From contig NZ_RBAL01000006.1 of assembly GCF_003626535.1 (NCBI RefSeq), positions 62,001-126,000 of the forward strand: 64,000 nucleotides of DNA, read 5' to 3'. The stretch's first letter is position 1; the number at the start of each line of letters is the position of its first letter. This DNA is from Streptomyces hoynatensis. GTDB lineage: Bacteria; Actinomycetota; Actinomycetes; Streptomycetales; Streptomycetaceae. The position numbers were made by a program, and so were the translations under genes. Of this stretch, positions 44,963 to 53,329 are shown piece after piece. The notes under the pieces are model-generated. The model saw nothing but the letters and a program-made list of their open reading frames with translations. It had not been told where the DNA came from and searched no databases.

Positions 44963-45427
44963 ATGACCGGACTCCCGACCGACGTGCATCCCGTGCCGCG
45001 CCGGGCGCCCGCACCGCCCGCCGCGCTCGACCTCCTCGCCCAGGCGCGCCGCGGCCTCGACGAGGCGTCCACGCTCACCGACCCCGGCGAGGCGTACGTC
45101 GCCGCCCATCTGGCCGCGCTCCGGGTCGCCGCGGCGGTGCTCGCGGTCCGGGGGCGTCCTGAGACCACCGCCCGCGGCCGCAGCCGTATCCGCCCCGCCT
45201 GGGAGGTGCTGCCCGAGACCGCACCCGAACTGGCCGAGTGGGCGGCGCTCTTCGCGGCCAGCGCCACGCGGCGGGCCAGGATAGAGGCGGGCGTCAGGGG
45301 CGTGGTCGGGCGCGCCGAGGCCGAGGAGCTGGGCCACGCGGCGGGCTTCTTCCTGCGCCTGGTGGAGGAGATGCTGGTGCGGCAGCCCTCGCTCCCCTTA
45401 CTTCCCACCGACCGTGCGGCAGGGTAG
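44963..45427 (+). CDS. SAV_6107-type HEPN domain protein
   Basis: A 154-residue alpha-helical protein of the HEPN group named after S. avermitilis SAV_6107. Helical segments are LDLLAQARRGLDEAS, GEAYVAAHLAALRVAAAVLAVRG, WEVLPETAPELAEWAALFAA and AEELGHAAGFFLRLVEEML. The catalytic RX4-6H motif of HEPN ribonucleases is not obvious, so it may be a non-nuclease member. No partner nucleotidyltransferase is beside it. ATG 44963 is preferred because GGAGG lies 6 bases before it; ATG 44939 is also in frame. Confidence 0.78.
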   Translation: MTGLPTDVHPVPRRAPAPPAALDLLAQARRGLDEASTLTDPGEAYVAAHLAALRVAAAVLAVRGRPETTARGRSRIRPAWEVLPETAPELAEWAALFAASATRRARIEAGVRGVVGRAEAEELGHAAGFFLRLVEEMLVRQPSLPLLPTDRAAG

Positions 45428-45840
45428 GCCGCATCGTCCGCGTCGTTCGGATCCTCGCGGGGCCCGCGGCGCCGGCCGGCGGCCCGCCGGGGCGTGCGCG
45501 CCGCGGCGGCCGAAGTAGGGTGGTGCCGCCGGCCCGGGGCCTGGCCACGGCCGGTGCCCCGACAGCCGCCGACCCCGCACCGACCACAGCTCTTCCGCGC
45601 ACCCGCGCACCGCGTCACCCTCGTCGCCCACTTCGGATTTCCCGGTCGCTTTCCCGCCCTTCGGGGCCGGGCGGAAGCCGGGCGGGGGGCGGGATCGGCG
45701 CGCACGGGGCGCGCGGCGGCGCCGTGCCACCGGAGGCGGGTCCGCGGCGGCCCCGGCGCCCGTCCGGCACGTCCTCGTGGAGCCACCGCGGGGACGGGAC
45801 GGCACCACACCGCACCACAGCAGCAAGGGAGCCACCCGCA
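45428..45840 (+). other. Gene-free gap before the methyltransferase
   Basis: A 413-base region without a convincing gene on either strand; open frames here have no recognisable motifs or Shine-Dalgarno sites. A patch of slightly lower GC (about 45600-45660) with TTTCCCGGTCGCTTTCCCG may be a promoter region. AAGGGAG near its right end is the methyltransferase ribosome-binding site. Confidence 0.5.
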
Positions 45841-46689
45841 ATGCCGCCAGAGCCGAGGGTCCGCGACGCCGGAGAGCCGACGACGCCAAGGCCGCACGCC
45901 GCCCTGCGGACGGGGGTGGTGTGGGACGTACTGCGCGAGGCGCTGGCGCGTCAGGCGCGGGCCGCGGGACGGCAGGTGCTCGACGTGCTCGACACCGGTG
46001 GGGGCAGCGGGAGCCTCGCCGTCCCGGTGGCCGGGCTCGGGCACCGCGTCACCGTCGTCGATCCCAGCCCGAACGCCCTGTTCGCGCTGGAGCGCAGGGC
46101 CGCCGAGCAGGGCGTGGCCTGGGCCGCGGAGGCCGCCAAAGAGGCCGGGGCCGCCGGGCAGGGCGGCGGCCGGGTGGTGCGCGGCGTGCAGGGCGACACC
46201 CAGGACCTGCTCGAGGTGGCCGGGCGCGCCGCCTACGACCTGGTGCTGTGCCACGGGGTGCTGGAGTACGTGGAGGACGCGGCGGCCGGGCTCGGCGCCG
46301 TCGTCGGCACCCTGCGCCCGGGGGGCACGCTCAGCCTGCTGGCCGCCGGGGTCGGCGGCGCGGTCCTCTCCCGGGCCCTGGCCGGGCGGTTCGCGGAGGC
46401 GCGGCAGGCCCTCGCCGACCCCGGGGGGCGCTGGGGAGAGGCCGACCCGGTGCCGCACCGGTTCACCGTGGCGCAGCTCACGTCCCTGGTCGCCGACGCC
46501 GGCCTGAACGCCCGGGAGGTGCACGGCATCCGGGTGTTCGCGGACCTGGTGCCGGGCGCCCTGGTGGACACCGCCCCTGACGCGGTCGCGGAGTTGACCC
46601 GGCTGGAGGCGGAGGCGGCGCGGCTGCCCGCCTTCCAGGCCATCGCGGGTCAGCTGCACGTTCTGGCGGAGCTGCCGGGCCGGGAATAG
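45841..46689 (+). CDS. SAM-dependent methyltransferase
   Basis: A 282-residue class I methyltransferase. Motif I is VLDVLDTGGGSGSLAVPVAGLGHRVTVVDPSP (SAM-binding glycine loop plus acidic residue), motif II/III YDLVLCHGVLEYVED, and then the LRPGGTLSLLAAG strand. It resembles CmoA/SmtA-type small-molecule or tRNA methyltransferases; VLCHGVLEYV is characteristic of the SmtA group, but the substrate is not predictable. ATG 45841 has AAGGGAG about 10 bases upstream. A longer in-frame opening (from 45238) is low-complexity and rejected. Confidence 0.87.
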   Translation: MPPEPRVRDAGEPTTPRPHAALRTGVVWDVLREALARQARAAGRQVLDVLDTGGGSGSLAVPVAGLGHRVTVVDPSPNALFALERRAAEQGVAWAAEAAKEAGAAGQGGGRVVRGVQGDTQDLLEVAGRAAYDLVLCHGVLEYVEDAAAGLGAVVGTLRPGGTLSLLAAGVGGAVLSRALAGRFAEARQALADPGGRWGEADPVPHRFTVAQLTSLVADAGLNAREVHGIRVFADLVPGALVDTAPDAVAELTRLEAEAARLPAFQAIAGQLHVLAELPGRE

Positions 46690-46896
46690 TCCCACTCCTC
46701 GTATCATCGACATCAGCTCTCCGGCATGACCCCGGCCCCCAGGGGGAATGAGATTTCCGCCCCCACACCCGGCCTGGCGAGCAGGCCGTCGTGGGCGAAA
46801 TTGGCGTACAGGGGTGGGTTTCACAGGGAGGCGTCCCTGCCTATCCTTGAAGGGTCGGAACCGGTCGCCACCGCGACCGACGAGTAGGAGGACTCC

Positions 46897-47298
46897 GTGC
46901 CGCTCTCGGACCACGAGCAGCGCATGCTCGAACAAATGGAGCGAGCGCTGTACGCCGAAGATCCCAAATTTGCGACAGCGCTTGAGGGAAACGAGCTGCG
47001 CACGCACCCCCGTCGGCGGATCTACCAGGCGGTAGCCGGATTCGTGCTGGGAATCGCCCTCCTCATGGGGGGCATGGTTGCCCACGATCAATGGATCTGG
47101 CTGAGCGTGGTGGGGTTCCTGATCATGCTTGGCTGCGCCGTCGTGGTCGTCACCGGCTGGCGCAAGACGCCCTCGCAGGGCGGCGGCCAGCAGGGGCGGG
47201 CCCGCGGAGGGCGGGCACGCGGCCAGCGGCAGCGGCGGTCGATGATGACCCGCATCGAAGAGCGCTGGCAGCGACGCCGTGAGGAACGCGACGACTGA
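46897..47298 (+). CDS. DUF3040 membrane protein
   Basis: A 133-residue protein typical of actinobacteria. The N-terminal amphipathic stretch PLSDHEQRMLEQMERALYAEDPKFA is the DUF3040 signature, followed by two membrane helices (about 46-63 and 68-86) and a very basic Arg/Gly-rich tail (QQGRARGGRARGQRQRRS). It is found close to the dcw cluster in many actinobacteria; the function is unknown. GTG 46897 follows AGGAGG at 6-base spacing. A strong terminator follows. Confidence 0.93.
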   Translation: MPLSDHEQRMLEQMERALYAEDPKFATALEGNELRTHPRRRIYQAVAGFVLGIALLMGGMVAHDQWIWLSVVGFLIMLGCAVVVVTGWRKTPSQGGGQQGRARGGRARGQRQRRSMMTRIEERWQRRREERDD

Positions 47299-47379
47299 TC
47301 CGGACCGACACAGGTCTTCCTCGGGTCTTCCCCGAGATCCCCCAAGGGGTCCTTCCGGAAGAGCCACCCGAGACCTTGC

Positions 47380-47410
47380 AAGGGGCCGCCCGGCAGCCGG
47401 GCGGCCCCTT
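47380..47410 (+). terminator. Terminator after the DUF3040 gene
   Basis: AAGGGGCCGCCCGGC pairs with its exact complement across a 1-base centre (in practice a 13-bp stem with a small loop) and is followed by CTTTCTCTGCTTCC. The pyrimidine-rich tail makes this one of the clearest intrinsic terminators in the window. Confidence 0.85.
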
Positions 47411-47818
47411 TCTCTGCTTCCCCGGGGTTCCCCGGGGTTCCCCGGGCTTCCCCGGCTTTCCCGCCCTTCCCCGGGCTCTCGCCTTATCCGGTTTCCCGGT
47501 TTCCCCGGTTTCCGGCTTCGGCGGGTTCCGGCGGCGGACTCCCGCCTATTTCGCCGCCCCCGCTTCCGGCGCCCGGCAACGCCCCGGCGCGCGGCAGTGC
47601 CCCGGCACCCGGCCCACCCCGCCGGAGCCTCGGGCCCGCGCCCCCGGGCCCACGCCCCGGGGCCCTCGCGGGGCCCCGGGCCCGCGCGTCTTCGGGGCCC
47701 GGCCCCCGGCGGCCCAGGGGAGCCCGCCGCCGCGGGCCCGCCGGGCGGCCCGGAACCGGCGCCGGGCGGGGGACCGAGGGGCCCGCGAGGCCCGCAGCGG
47801 CGGGGCCGGAGCGTCCGC
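47411..47818. other. Gene-free stretch with TTCCCCGGGG-type tandem repeats
   Basis: About 400 bases between the convergent DUF3040 and transglutaminase genes without a supported ORF. The first part (47421-47460) is four tandem 10-mers (CCCGGGGTTC twice, then CCCGGGCTTC and CCCGGCTTTC), continuing into TTTCCCGG-rich sequence to about 47520. The remainder is G/C low complexity. Confidence 0.55.
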
Positions 47819-50227
47819 TCAGCTCCGGCGCCCCAGGCGCCGCCTGCCGAGCCGCGCCAGCGCGGCGGCGAGCGCGAGGCGGCGCTCCGTCAGCCGGAGC
47901 ATCACCCGATTGGCGGAACGCGGCAGCAGCAATGCCCGCAGCCTCGCCCACCGCCCGGCTCCGCTGCGCAGTCCCTCGCTCACGGCCCTGACGTCCGCGG
48001 CGAGCGGTCCGCGCGGCTCCCGGCCGCCGCCGGCCCCAGGCGGCGCGTACAGCTCGGTCTCCAGCGCGTCCGCGATCCGGTGCGCCGCCGCCGCGGGCCC
48101 GGCCGGGAGCGCCCCCACCCGCACGATCCGTTCCGCGGCCTGCCGCGGCGTCTCCGAGGCCGCCGGCGTGATCCCGAAGTCCCACGCGGAGTCCGTCAGT
48201 TCGCACCAGGCGCCGAGTGGCCCCGCCCCCTCGGCCAGCCGCCGGGCCCGCATCTGTCTGCGCCACAGCAGCGGCGAGACCAGCAGGCCCGCGGCGAGCA
48301 GCAGCCCCACTCCCGCCCAGACCAGCGGCCACAGCGGGAATCCCGGCCCGTCCTCCCCCGCCTCGTGCGTTCCTGCCGGGGCCGGGCAGGCGCCCGGCTC
48401 CCGCGCGCAGTCGGAGGGGCTGCTCGGCTGCGGGTCCGGCGTGGGCTCGGCCGAGGGCCGCTCCTGCGGCACGGGCTGGTGCTGCCCGTCGTCCCCGGGG
48501 GCCGAGGGCTCGGGGAGGGTGTACGAGGGGCTGCTGCCCTGCCCGGGCGTGGGCTCGAACCGCACCCAGCCCACGCCCTCGAAGTACAGCTCGGGCCAGG
48601 CATGCGCGTTGTGGCTGCTCACCTCGTAGTACCCGCCGGGCTTCCGCTCGCCCGGCGTGAAGCCCACCGCCACCTGCGCCGGGATGCCCAGGGTGCGGGC
48701 CATCGCCGCCATCGTGAAGGCGAAGTGGACGCAGAAGCCCTCGCGCTGGTCGAGGAAGTTGACGATCGCGTCCGTGCCGCTGCCGGCCTGGACCGAGGTG
48801 TCGTAGCGGAAGCCGCCGTCCTGGGTGAACCACTCCTGAAGGGCCACGGCGCGCTCGTAGTCGTTCCGCGCGCCCTCCGTGATCGACAGCGCCGTCCCGT
48901 AGACCTCGGCCGGCAGGTTGTCCGGCACGCTCGTGTAGCGCTCGGCGATCTCCCGGGACGGCGGCGGCGCCGAGGCCAGCTGCTCCGCCGTCGGCTCCAC
49001 CAGCAGGTGGTCCACCTGGTAGGAGAGGGCCTGGCTGGTCAGCTCGCTGTCCCCGGACACCAGCGTCTGGGAGTTCCGGTCGTACCTCCAGCCGCCCGCG
49101 GCCTCGATCCACTGCGCCGGGTAGGGCACGGGAAGCGAGAACTGCGCGTAGGACTCGTCGGCCCTGATGACCGTCCGGGCCTGCCGGGCCGGCACCGCCC
49201 CGGACAGGCCGGGGACGGGCCAGGGCGCGTCGGGCAGGTCCTCGAGGAACTCGCCGGAGGAACGCCACTCGTCGCCGTCGAACTGGTCGAGCGCGATGAA
49301 CTGCAGGTACAGGTCGGAGGGCCGGTCGCTGTTCGTCTCGTAGGTGAGGAGCGTCCGGTCCTGCGGCTGGTTCAGCTGGTCCTGCAGGCTGACCACCGGG
49401 TTGACCGAGGTGATCGAGCCGCTGCCGCCCCCGCCGGAACCGTGGGGGTCGAGCTCCACCAGGCGCCCGCCGAGCGTCGGCAGCAGCGTCGGCGCCAGCA
49501 CCGCCGCCCCCATGGCCAGGACGCCGATCCGCCGCCCGCTGCGCACCCGGGGCCCGGCGAGCTGCGCGTGGTCCTGGGCGGTCATCCGGCGCCCGGCCCC
49601 GGGCCCGGTCAGGAACCGGCCCCACTTCGTCATCCGGTCCCTGCCCTCGGCCAGGAGCAGCAGCAGGTACCCGGCGGCCGAGACCAGGAAGTACGGCCAG
49701 CTGGGGCCGTCCTCGGTGACCCCGGCCGCCACCGAGTACAGGGCGAGCAGCGGCAGCCCCGCGGCCGCCGCGCTGCTCGCGCTCACGGCCAGGAGGTCGA
49801 CCAGCAGGCCGATCAGCAGCACCCCGCCGAAGACGAGGAGCCTGATGCCGTCGGTCGCGGGCGCGGGCGCCACGTACCTGCCGATGTCGTCCGCGCCCGC
49901 CGTGAGCAGCCGGCCGAACTCCTCAAGGGTGCCCGCCGTCGGCAGCGCGCGGGCCATCGCGGTCTCCGGCGCCGTCACCGCGGTCAGCAGCATCAGCCCG
50001 AACAGCGCCTGCACGGCGACCGTCACCGGGGCCGGCACCCCGCGCCAGCGGACCAGCATCCCGGCGAGCGTCTGCGCGGCGAGCAGCAGGCCCGCCTGCA
50101 CCAGCCATTCCGAACCGTCCAGCAGGGGCAGCAGCGTCGCGGCCGAGGCCATGGTGGCCAGCCAGGCCGCGCACGCGATCCGCACCCTGCCGTCTATCAG
50201 CCCGGCGAACTCCCCGCCGGCACTCAC
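47819..50227 (-). CDS. Membrane transglutaminase-like protein (TgpA family)
   Basis: An 802-residue polytopic protein. The N-terminal part (about 1-245) has six or more membrane helices. A large exported middle contains the transglutaminase core: C499 in EGFCVHFAFTMAAMARTLGIPAQVAVGF and H542 in SSHNAHAWPELYFEGVGWVRFEPTP. A Pro-rich linker leads to another helix (about 625-650) and a cytoplasmic tail with a DUF4129-like segment. This is the TgpA/DUF3488 architecture, essential in Pseudomonas. It forms a set with DUF58 and MoxR. The start GTG 50227 overlaps the DUF58 stop by 4 bases. Confidence 0.93.
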   Translation of the reverse strand: MSAGGEFAGLIDGRVRIACAAWLATMASAATLLPLLDGSEWLVQAGLLLAAQTLAGMLVRWRGVPAPVTVAVQALFGLMLLTAVTAPETAMARALPTAGTLEEFGRLLTAGADDIGRYVAPAPATDGIRLLVFGGVLLIGLLVDLLAVSASSAAAAGLPLLALYSVAAGVTEDGPSWPYFLVSAAGYLLLLLAEGRDRMTKWGRFLTGPGAGRRMTAQDHAQLAGPRVRSGRRIGVLAMGAAVLAPTLLPTLGGRLVELDPHGSGGGGSGSITSVNPVVSLQDQLNQPQDRTLLTYETNSDRPSDLYLQFIALDQFDGDEWRSSGEFLEDLPDAPWPVPGLSGAVPARQARTVIRADESYAQFSLPVPYPAQWIEAAGGWRYDRNSQTLVSGDSELTSQALSYQVDHLLVEPTAEQLASAPPPSREIAERYTSVPDNLPAEVYGTALSITEGARNDYERAVALQEWFTQDGGFRYDTSVQAGSGTDAIVNFLDQREGFCVHFAFTMAAMARTLGIPAQVAVGFTPGERKPGGYYEVSSHNAHAWPELYFEGVGWVRFEPTPGQGSSPSYTLPEPSAPGDDGQHQPVPQERPSAEPTPDPQPSSPSDCAREPGACPAPAGTHEAGEDGPGFPLWPLVWAGVGLLLAAGLLVSPLLWRRQMRARRLAEGAGPLGAWCELTDSAWDFGITPAASETPRQAAERIVRVGALPAGPAAAAHRIADALETELYAPPGAGGGREPRGPLAADVRAVSEGLRSGAGRWARLRALLLPRSANRVMLRLTERRLALAAALARLGRRRLGRRS

Positions 50228-51522
50228 CACGCCCTCCTGCCATGGGCCGCGAGGTCCTGCGCGGCCTCCTCCCAGGCCCGGGGCAGCCCGGCCCCGGGCC
50301 GCAGCCCGCGCGCCACCCAGCCCGCCGCCCGCAGGCCGCGCCGCTGGTACGACTCGAGCCCGGGGTCGGCCTGCCCCGCGGCCGGGAACGCCACGGCGGC
50401 GCCCGCCCGCTGCCGCAGCGGCGCGAGGGCCGCCGCCTGCGTGGCGTCCACGGCGCCGAGGAAGGCCAGCAGCAGCGCGCCCTCCACCGCGCGCAGCGCC
50501 CGGGGCGAGGGGGCGAGCGTGGTGACCGAGGAGTGGTCGATCACCGCGAGGGCGTCCATGATCAGCGCGACCACCTCGGTCCCGTCCGTGATCTCGGCCT
50601 CCGAGCCGGGCACCAGCAGGCCGGTGTCGGTCAGCAGGGTCACCTGGTAGCCGCGCTGCGCCAGGTGCAGGACGGCCGAGGCGGCGCCCGACACCGCGCG
50701 CTCGAAGGCCGACTCGGGGCCCGCGCCGAGGTAGCCGGTGCGCCTGGTGTCCAGCAGCACGGTGCAGCGGGCCCGCAGCGGCTGCTCCTCCCGGCGGACC
50801 ATCAGCGCCCCGCGGTGCGCCGTGGCCCGCCAGTGGACGCGCCGCAGGTCGTCGCCGTGCCGGTACTCGCGGGGGATGACGTCGTCCTCCCCGGCCAGCG
50901 CGACCGTGCGCTGCCCGCCCTCCCCGTGCCCGCCGGCCTCGCCGCCGAGGCCCACCGGCGGCAGCGTCTCGATCCTCGGCAGCACGGTCAGCAGGTCCTG
51001 GCCGCCGAACGAGCGGCTGATCTCGACCATCCCGAAGGGGTCGGCCAGCCGCACCTGAAGGGGACCCATCGGATAGCGCCCGCGCAGCTCGGAGCGCACC
51101 CGGTAGCTCACCTCGCGGCGCCCGCCGGGCTCCACCCGGTCCAGCATGAAGCGGGGGCGCGAGCCGAGCACGTACGGCACCCGGTCCTGGAGCAGCAGCA
51201 GGCCGCTGGGCAGCCGGGTGACGTTCTCCACCAGGAGCGTCACCCGTGCCTCCGTGCCCGCCGCGATCGTGGCCGGCGTCAGCCGGCGCCAGGCGGCGAC
51301 CCGGCTGTGGGTGCGGTGCAGCACCAGCACGCAGGCCACGGGGAGCACCATGAGCAGGACGCCCACCCGCAGCAGGTCGGGCTGGCCGAGCGCATAGGCG
51401 CAGCCGCCGGCCGCCGCGCCCGCGGCCACGAAGGACCTGCCCCGGGTGGTCAGCCCGCCGAACGCCGCACGCAGCGGCCCGCGATCGTCCCCGGCGGTGC
51501 CCCCCGCCTCGGGCACCGCCAT
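50224..51522 (-). CDS. DUF58 (VWA-like) protein
   Basis: A 432-residue member of the DUF58 family that accompanies MoxR ATPases. Two N-terminal membrane helices (about 35-75), a beta-rich extracellular-like region (VTRLPSGLLLLQDRVPYVLG) and the DUF58 signature PREYRHGDDLRRVHWRATAHRGALMVRREE near residue 225, followed by a VWA-like Rossmann domain (CTVLLDTRR, VTLLTDTG). It may be a metal-dependent adaptor acted on by MoxR. The start is ATG 51522 overlapping the moxR stop by 1 base (TGATG); GTG 51525 is equally possible. It is coupled to the transglutaminase gene downstream. Confidence 0.93.
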   Translation of the reverse strand: MAVPEAGGTAGDDRGPLRAAFGGLTTRGRSFVAAGAAAGGCAYALGQPDLLRVGVLLMVLPVACVLVLHRTHSRVAAWRRLTPATIAAGTEARVTLLVENVTRLPSGLLLLQDRVPYVLGSRPRFMLDRVEPGGRREVSYRVRSELRGRYPMGPLQVRLADPFGMVEISRSFGGQDLLTVLPRIETLPPVGLGGEAGGHGEGGQRTVALAGEDDVIPREYRHGDDLRRVHWRATAHRGALMVRREEQPLRARCTVLLDTRRTGYLGAGPESAFERAVSGAASAVLHLAQRGYQVTLLTDTGLLVPGSEAEITDGTEVVALIMDALAVIDHSSVTTLAPSPRALRAVEGALLLAFLGAVDATQAAALAPLRQRAGAAVAFPAAGQADPGLESYQRRGLRAAGWVARGLRPGAGLPRAWEEAAQDLAAHGRRAW

Positions 51523-52514
51523 CACAGCCCTCGCAGCCGCTGCGCCGCGTACGGGTCGGGCACCGGGGTGCGGCGCACGATGTCCTGGACGAGCTGCTCG
51601 GGGGTGCGGCGGTTCAGCTGGGCCTGCGCGGTCGGCAGCAGCCGGTGGGCGAGCACGGGCACCGCGAGCTGCTGGACGTCGTCGGGCAGCACGAAGGCCC
51701 GCCCCGCCAGGGCCGCGGCGGCCTTCGCCGCCCGCAGCAGGTGCAGCGTGGCCCGCGGGGAGGCCCCGAGCCGCAGCTCGGGATGGGTGCGGGTGGCCGC
51801 GGACAGGTCCACCGCGTAACGCCGCACCACCTCCGAGACGTGCACCCCGCGCACCGCCTCCACGAGCCGGACGATGTCGGAGGCGTGCGCCGCCGGACGC
51901 AGCGTGTCCAGGGGCGAGCCCCCGCCGTGCGACTCCAGCATCCGCAACTCGGCCTCCGCGCTGGGGTAGCCGACCGAGACCCGGGCCATGAAGCGGTCGC
52001 GCTGCGCCTCGGGCAGCGGATACGTGCCCTCCATCTCCACCGGGTTCTGCGTGGCGATGACCATGAAGGGGCTCGGCAGCTCGTACGTCCTGCCGTCCGC
52101 GGTGACCTGCCGCTCCTCCATGGACTCGAGCAGCGCCGACTGGGTCTTGGGCGAGGCGCGGTTGATCTCGTCGCCGATCACGATCTGCGCGAAGACCGCG
52201 CCTGGCTTGAACTCGAACTCCTTGCGCTGCTGGTCGTAGACGCTGACCCCGGTGATGTCGGACGGCAGCAGGTCCGGCGTGAACTGAATCCGCCGCACCG
52301 AACAGTCGATCGACTTCGCCAGGGCCTTGGCCAGCATCGTCTTGCCCACTCCCGGCACGTCCTCGAGCAACAGGTGCCCGCCCGCCAGCAGAACGGTCAA
52401 GGAGAGCCGCACGACCTCCGGCTTGCCCTCGATCACGCTCTCCACGGCGCGGCGCACCCCCTCCGCCGTGGCGCTCAGATCGGTGGGTGTCGTCTGCTCC
52501 TCATAGGTCGTCAC
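51522..52514 (-). CDS. MoxR-family AAA+ ATPase
   Basis: A 330-residue AAA+ chaperone-like ATPase. Walker A is EDVPGVGKTMLAKALA, Walker B is IVIGDEINRASPKTQSALLE, sensor 1 is MVIATQNPVEMEGTYPLPEAQRDRF, and sensor 2 is the GASPRATLHLLRAAKA arginine region. These are the marks of the MoxR clade, which remodels or activates partner proteins with VWA-like domains. It leads the moxR-DUF58-transglutaminase operon; all three genes overlap. GTG 52514 has AAGGAGG about 8 bases upstream. Confidence 0.95.
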   Translation of the reverse strand: MTTYEEQTTPTDLSATAEGVRRAVESVIEGKPEVVRLSLTVLLAGGHLLLEDVPGVGKTMLAKALAKSIDCSVRRIQFTPDLLPSDITGVSVYDQQRKEFEFKPGAVFAQIVIGDEINRASPKTQSALLESMEERQVTADGRTYELPSPFMVIATQNPVEMEGTYPLPEAQRDRFMARVSVGYPSAEAELRMLESHGGGSPLDTLRPAAHASDIVRLVEAVRGVHVSEVVRRYAVDLSAATRTHPELRLGASPRATLHLLRAAKAAAALAGRAFVLPDDVQQLAVPVLAHRLLPTAQAQLNRRTPEQLVQDIVRRTPVPDPYAAQRLRGL

Positions 52515-52649
52515 CGGCCCTCCTTGACCCCTTCTCCTAGCCCCGGGCCCGGCCGTCGTGCCGCCAGGCCGCCCCGATCACCAGACTCCCGATCCGAGCG
52601 GCGCGGTTGCCTCGCCCCCGAACATTCTTCACACAGCGGGGGCGGGACG

Positions 52650-52890
52650 TCACCGGGCGGTGGGTCCGGCGGGGTCAACCTCTCGGAGCAGGCCGGTTTT
52701 CACATCGAACACGAAGCCGCGTACCTCATCAGTGTGCGGGAGAAAAGGCGAGGTGCGCACGCGCTCCATCGACTGCCGGACATCCCGGCCGGGGCGGGGG
52801 CCGCCACTCCGCCTCGGGAAGGCCGCAAACCGGGTTGACCGACCGTCAACGACCTGATGACGTCCCGGTGACGGCGGCACGGCGGTGCGT
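52650..52890 (-). pseudogene. Decayed beta-carbonic anhydrase
   Basis: Reading the minus strand, 52650-52790 encodes RDVRQSMERVRTSPFLPHTD and continues EVRGFVFDVKTGLLREVDP with a stop at 52650. This is the C-terminal end of a beta-carbonic anhydrase. Some 60 bases upstream and in another frame, DVIRSLTVGQ matches the internal DDVIRSLTISQ of the same family. The stretch that should lie between, with the zinc-binding HXXC (HTGCG), is missing, and the zinc-binding N-terminal CMDAR is not found. The gene therefore has an internal deletion, at least one frameshift and no N-terminus. The family match is from memory of Streptomyces homologues. Confidence 0.82.
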
Positions 52891-53047
52891 GCCGGCCGGT
52901 GTGGTGCGTGAGCGCCCCGGACATGGCGGGACGGCAGCACGCGTGCCCGGCGGCCGGGGCAGGCGCAGGTGAGCCGGCCCGCCCCTGGCGCCGCGCCCGC
53001 GTTCGCCCGCCTTCTGCCGAAACGCCGCACGGGACCAACCTCAATGA

Positions 53048-53075
53048 TTGACCGCGGAAACAGGTGGGCTAATGT
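53048..53075 (+). promoter_or_regulatory. Strong vegetative-type promoter upstream of the dcw cluster
   Basis: TTGACC (53048-53053) and TAATGT (53070-53075) are separated by 16 bases, close to the HrdB/sigma-70 consensus. Transcription from about 53082 would give rsmH a leader of about 250 bases. No other good promoter is seen closer to rsmH. Confidence 0.65.
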
Positions 53076-53329
53076 GACGCGCACCGGCAGGCGCGGGCCC
53101 GGGGCCGCCGACGCGCTCTGCCGCCTCGCTCCCGGCGGGCACCCCTCACGGCCCCGTTCTTCGCATGTCCCCATGGTCCTTCACAGTTCTTCCATAGCTC
53201 TTCACAGTCCCCCCTCCGTTCCGCGGGGTTCGGTGGCGTCCCAATGTCCCGGCCCCCCGTCCCGATGACCGTCCCGACCCGGCACACGACCCGTTCCCGT
53301 CCCCACCGCGAGGCTCCTTCGGAAGGCGC
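53076..53329 (+). other. Leader region of rsmH
   Basis: About 250 bases with no convincing ORF. It includes two CTTCACAGT copies (near 53170 and 53192) separated by about 20 bases, and a TTCC/CCC-rich pyrimidine run before the rsmH GGAAGG. No attenuator or riboswitch is recognised. Confidence 0.45.

Noticed and set aside
45238-45840. N-terminal extension of the methyltransferase
   Set aside because: Overlaps the HEPN gene, is low complexity, and a good ribosome-binding site precedes ATG 45841.
47279-50650. Plus-strand open frame of 1123 codons opposite the transglutaminase gene
   Set aside because: Mirror frame with no domain; the minus strand holds a complete TgpA-like protein with catalytic residues.
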